From the NCBI GenBank assembly GCA_025201865.1, contig MU603130.1:1-18919 (forward strand): a DNA stretch of 18,919 bases. The letters run 5' to 3'. Below are positions 16,007 to 18,919 of this stretch, piece by piece. Origin of the DNA: Ramicandelaber brevisporus. Lineage: Eukaryota; Kickxellomycota; Ramicandelaberales; Ramicandelaberaceae. A model generated the notes under the pieces. That model ran no database searches. It worked only from the letters and a program-made list of their open reading frames with translations, and was not told the origin of the DNA. Numbering within the stretch: position 1 is the first letter of the stretch; each line of letters starts with the position of its first letter. Position numbers and translations under genes: made by a program.

Positions 16007-16467
16007 CGCGTACAACAGCTTATAAGGTTGATGAGAAAGCAAAAGGTAAAGAAAAGCAAGAAGCGAAAGGCTGATGAGAGGGGAAAACGGAAGGAATAAA
16101 CGCGACACACACAGACACATAAAAACGCGAGGCAGGTTACGAGGTATCTCCCCCACCCCAATTGGCGGAAGCCATTCAAAAAAAAAACTTTCCACCAAAG
16201 ACTTTTCGCCAAGCCATCGTTTTGATAGCCAAGAGGCACTTGGCATGATGGGCGCCAAGGATACAACAAAAAGAAAAAGAGGAAGAAGACAAGAGAAACA
16301 TTTAGCCGCGAAGGCTTGGTTTGCTTGTGCCAAGAAATGTCATTGAAAGTAAAAAAGTAAAAAAGAAAAGGAAATGAAAGGAAATGAATGAATTAAAGCG
16401 CATAATGTTATGGAGTGCATCAATGTATTCTATATTTTTTTAAAGGAAAAAGGGTTTACTTTGTTAT

Positions 16468-17466
16468 TTACTCATCATCTTGCTCTTCGTCAGAATCATC
16501 GTCAGAGTTATCCAGGTCAGCAAACACATCTTCTTTTCTTCTGTCTTCTCTCTCCTTTTCGACCTGCTCCAAATACTCATTCTGCATTCTCACAATATCA
16601 GTCGAATCTCTGGAGTTTCGGTACTTGATCAGCAGATCCTCATTCAGCGTTCTAAATCCATGGCCCCATGTGAATCTAGCCATCACTGCATCGCCAAACA
16701 CATTCATATCGGCGATGTACAAACATGCCGCAAGCGCCTCCGCACAATTCAGCTTCCACGGTCTTCCATAGTTCACTTGGTTTGCCGCAACCAAATACGG
16801 CAGCAAACGCAGATTGCGAGCACGCATCTTGTGGAATGGCACTTCGCTAATGCGAGCCCAGGAACAGTCAACGACGGCAATGCCGTGCTTGGCAATGATT
16901 TCTCGATCGGCGGGAGAAACGGCCTGAGTGCCGTTGGGCGACAGGACGATGCCTTTGAAAGGCTGAGTGAGCTTGAGCTCTTTGACAACACCCATGCGAG
17001 CTAAGCGGCGACCGGAGCAGCGTTTGGGATCGCAGTGATCGAAATCCCACATGGCAAGTGGGATTGGAATGGTAGGGATAGAGTTGTCAACGGCATCATC
17101 TTCGCTGTCCTCTTCGTCGCTGTCTTCGCCATCATCATCACTGTCAGATTGTTCATCCGAGCCAGAGTTGTCTGATGCATCATCATCCTCACCCGATGCA
17201 GACTCTGATGCTTCGGATCCATCCTCGCTCTCATCGTCGTCATCGTCATCATCATCGTCGTCGTCCGAACTCTGCAGCTGCTTGCGCCGAGCCGCTATAT
17301 GCAGCTGATCTGCACGCTCGGCTCCACCAAACTCATCGCGGTCAACATGCCGAGATCCTTTCCAAGCTGCCTTGCCGCCACCACCGCCATCGCCCCTGCC
17401 TCTACCACGTCCTCCGCCGTACCCTCCGCTGTTGCCACCTCGTCCTCGTTGATTACCTTTCGCCAT
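16468..17466 (-). CDS. TSR3: 18S rRNA aminocarboxypropyltransferase (Tsr3)
   Basis: 332 residues from the ATG at 17466; the frame runs three codons further but starts with TTG. Tsr3 uses S-adenosylmethionine to transfer a 3-amino-3-carboxypropyl group onto a hypermodified pseudouridine of 18S rRNA late in small-subunit maturation. Residues 1-31 are an RGG/GGR tail, 66-127 an acidic region opening with eleven Asp, and the catalytic domain runs about 138-285. Hallmarks are W140-D-F-D-H-C-D-P-K-R-C-S-G-R-R-L, G172-I-V-L-S-P, V199-D-C-S-W-A, R220-L-L-P-Y-L-V-A-A-N, N232-Y-G-R-P-W-K-L and W267-G-H-G-F. A second acidic tail follows 319. Yeast Tsr3 has its acidic region at the C terminus; here a large extra one precedes the catalytic domain. 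The upstream gap and 10-bp inverted repeat are described separately. Confidence 0.97.
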   Translation of the reverse strand: MAKGNQRGRGGNSGGYGGGRGRGRGDGGGGGKAAWKGSRHVDRDEFGGAERADQLHIAARRKQLQSSDDDDDDDDDDDESEDGSEASESASGEDDDASDNSGSDEQSDSDDDGEDSDEEDSEDDAVDNSIPTIPIPLAMWDFDHCDPKRCSGRRLARMGVVKELKLTQPFKGIVLSPNGTQAVSPADREIIAKHGIAVVDCSWARISEVPFHKMRARNLRLLPYLVAANQVNYGRPWKLNCAEALAACLYIADMNVFGDAVMARFTWGHGFRTLNEDLLIKYRNSRDSTDIVRMQNEYLEQVEKEREDRRKEDVFADLDNSDDDSDEEQDDE

Positions 17467-17491
17467 CGAGATCAAATCCGCCTGAATCTGG

Positions 17492-17539
17492 AAAAGGTTC
17501 GCTTGAGTGAATAAAACACAAATTGAAATCGAACCTTTT
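17492..17539. repeat. Perfect 10-bp inverted repeat upstream of TSR3
   Basis: AAAAGGTTCG (17492-17501) and CGAACCTTTT (17530-17539) are exact reverse complements with a 28-bp spacer, lying 26-73 bp upstream of the TSR3 ATG. It could form a leader hairpin or be a pair of transcription-factor half-sites. No tRNA-like A box is seen beside the GGTTCGA string. Confidence 0.65.
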
Positions 17540-17917
17540 TTGTCAACAGCATCAACTCATTCGCTTGCTTGATTGACAGGATGCTGTGGCGGTGCATTGC
17601 ACGCCGCGCTCGGACTCGGAGTGGCTGCGGCGCTCTTCAACATGTACTAATCGCATCCAACGCCAATACACTACGCTTTCTGCTTTCCATCGTCCACTCA
17701 CCACTGCCATCTTTCCTCATTCAGTCTGGTGCACCTGCATTCTTCATCCAGCCTGCTTCTTTCTCCATTTAATCTGCTTTGTGTACTGTACACTGCATGC
17801 TGTATATGTTGGGTGTTTTGTATATGCTGTGCGCATCTGTGTGCCTACTTGTAAGCATTGTGTGCATTGTGTACATCTTTGTGCACCGCTTGCTTAATGA
17901 GATGCAGAAACAGCGCG

Positions 17918-17965
17918 CCGTCACGCCGTCACTCCGTCGCACCGTCACACTGTCACGCTGTCCCG
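17918..17965. repeat. Six-copy 8-bp tandem array (CCGTCACG-type)
   Basis: Contiguous units CCGTCACG, CCGTCACT, CCGTCGCA, CCGTCACA, CTGTCACG and CTGTCCCG. The period of eight rules out an in-frame coding repeat and supports non-coding DNA. Confidence 0.8.
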
Positions 17966-18122
17966 CCGGCGCTTGGTCGGAAGCATGCTCTGCACACAAG
18001 TCACTGTGTGCATGTGAGTATTTGCGCGTGTGCATATGAGTGTCTGAACTGACAACGTGATTGCAGATGCTACGCCTCTACCCAACGCGCGAGTAGACTG
18101 CAGTGCGCAGACCACACCACGA

Positions 18123-18200
18123 AGATTGAACGGCAGTCAAATTGAATGGCAGTCAGATCGCACCACCCAGATTGCATCGCTCAGATTGAATGGCGGTCAG
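18123..18200. repeat. Three degenerate 17-18 bp direct repeats
   Basis: Copies begin at 18123, 18140 and 18183 around the core (A)ATTGAA(C/T)GGC(A/G)GTCA. A partial related string (CAGATTGCATCGCT) lies between the second and third. Confidence 0.7.
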
Positions 18201-18330
18201 TCTGTACCGCAATCTGCGCTCCATCTCGCAATGTGATTGGCCACTTGCCGCACTTGCCCGATCGAGCCAGCACCAGTGCAAAGAGTAGAGCGCAATCGAA
18301 GAAGAGAGATGCAGGGTAATAAAGCAGAAA

Positions 18331-18745
18331 AGCAGGGCAGAACAGAGCAGTGCAGAGCAGAGTGGAATGGAGTAGATGGGCAGACAGGCAGAGCAAAGCA
18401 GAGAAGCTGGGCATAGTCACAAGGCAGGTAGGCAGAGCATGGCTGCAAAACATGGCTGCAGAGCAGTGAAGTATACTCACAAAGGATACTCGCAAAGCAG
18501 AGGCACATGACCTGCCTGCGCGCCACGCGCATCGCACATCGAGCGGACCGAGAACGCGACCTGCATCGACTCATCTTCCTGTCTTCCTGCCGTCGCTCAC
18601 TCACTCATCCATCCATCTCGACCGTCCATCCTTCCATCTTCCCACTCCAACCACCAGCATAGCATCTGACTCACCTCACTGTTCTCTGGTCTGTTCTGCT
18701 CCACTGCTCTCTGCTCCACTGTTCTCTGTCCTGTTCTTCCCTGCT
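18331..18745. repeat. Opposed GCAGA/TCTGC simple repeats forming an imperfect inverted repeat
   Basis: From about 18320 to 18500 the plus strand is rich in GCAGAG/AGCAG strings. From about 18680 to 18760 it is rich in CTCTGCT/CTGTTCT strings, the complement. The best short match is 18331-18345 against the reverse complement of 18731-18745, at 14 of 15 bases. Confidence 0.5.
18438..18498. repeat. Two adjacent 13-bp duplications
   Basis: CATGGCTGCAAAA/CATGGCTGCAGAG at 18438-18463, and ATACTCACAAAGG/ATACTCGCAAAGC at 18473-18498. Each pair is directly abutting with one or two mismatches. Confidence 0.75.
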
Positions 18746-18850
18746 CTATCTCTGCTCTGCTCTAATCTTATCAGCTGACTGCGCGCACCAGCAGATGACT
18801 TAGCGCTGCGCCACCAAACTGCACTTCGCACGTCGCGCGTCAGTCCAGCC

Positions 18851-18874
18851 GCGAGCCACGCCGCGAGCCACGCC
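18851..18874. repeat. Perfect 12-bp tandem duplication
   Basis: GCGAGCCACGCC occurs twice without a gap near the right edge, just before the ATG at 18884. Confidence 0.8.
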
Positions 18875-18919
18875 GAGAGAGCCATGGCGAGCTGCCCACC
18901 TCCCCACCTGACCGGCCTC

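Larger units (their letters stand above)
15763..16467. other. Intergenic: fimbrin promoter/5' UTR and TSR3 3' UTR
   Basis: A 705-bp gap between two minus-strand genes. Next to the fimbrin ATG is a CAACAG microsatellite leader (about 15784-15807), then a GT-rich patch (15833-15872), the TATA box and the 8-bp array described separately. A CCAATTGG palindrome sits at 16158-16165. The far end is A/G-rich with several A-runs, fitting the TSR3 3' UTR. Frames here (for example 15854-16333 minus) overlap promoter repeats and show no family features. Confidence 0.6.
17467..18919. other. Gene-poor right end: TSR3 promoter and repeat-rich non-coding DNA
   Basis: No supportable gene in 1.45 kb. Short frames such as 17586-17897 (+), 18181-18537 (-) and 18676-18885 (-) give Cys/His/Ser/Leu-rich products read through repeats whose units are not multiples of three. 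The stretch contains TG-rich DNA (about 17780-17890), an 8-bp array, degenerate 17-18 bp repeats, GCAGA-type repeats, two 13-bp duplications and a perfect 12-bp duplication. No telomere repeat is seen. An ATG in good context at 18884 (+) opens a frame to the window edge but is too short to judge. Confidence 0.6.

Noticed and set aside
17586-17897. 103-codon plus-strand frame right of TSR3
   Set aside because: Cys/His/Val-rich product read through TG-rich repeats; no domain, no promoter evidence.
18181-18885. Minus-strand frames, one starting M-A-L-S-A-W-L-A-A-W-L-A-A-G-L like a signal peptide
   Set aside because: The hydrophobic start is created by the 12-bp duplication, and the rest reads simple GCAGA/TCTGC repeats.

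Overview
This is eukaryotic nuclear DNA, most likely from a fungus outside the well-studied Dikarya, with few introns. The fimbrin reads like fungal Sac6, and the transporter is a fungal-type PTR2 peptide transporter. The proteins carry long Gln, Asn, Pro, Ser/Thr and Asp runs, and every gene reads as one uninterrupted frame. The genus cannot be named from sequence alone. No bacterial operon, CRISPR array, transposon, rRNA or convincing tRNA gene is visible.

Layout, left to right: (1) the 3' part of a very large, disordered, Pro-rich and acidic protein (+, enters from the left edge, stop at 5783); (2) a 0.95 kb pyrimidine-rich intergenic stretch; (3) a POT/PTR2 proton-coupled peptide transporter with an unusual ~600-residue Asn/Gln-rich N-terminal extension (+, 6737-10324); (4) a short convergent gap; (5) two tandem paralogous Pro-rich proteins on the minus strand, the left one (10508-12004) with an N-terminal WW domain and the right one (12375-13274) without; (6) fimbrin/Sac6 (-, 13717-15762); (7) Tsr3, the 18S rRNA aminocarboxypropyltransferase (-, 16468-17466); (8) about 1.45 kb with no supportable gene, full of short degenerate tandem and inverted repeats.

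Several start codons need care. The large left-hand frame has no start in the window. The WW gene starts at the ATG at 12004, because the longer frame begins with GTG. Tsr3 starts at the ATG at 17466, because the longer frame begins with TTG.

The genes are not an obvious pathway. Fimbrin bundles actin. The WW/Pro-rich pair and the large left-hand protein carry poly-Pro stretches of the kind bound by profilin, SH3 and WW domains, so a cortical actin or endocytic theme is possible but is inference. The most novel-looking item is the tandem paralogue pair, which shares at least three conserved blocks that I do not recognise from any named family. Promoter features of note are an 8-bp repeat array beside the fimbrin TATA box, a perfect 10-bp inverted repeat just upstream of TSR3, and a convergent pair of CCAAT boxes upstream of the WW gene.
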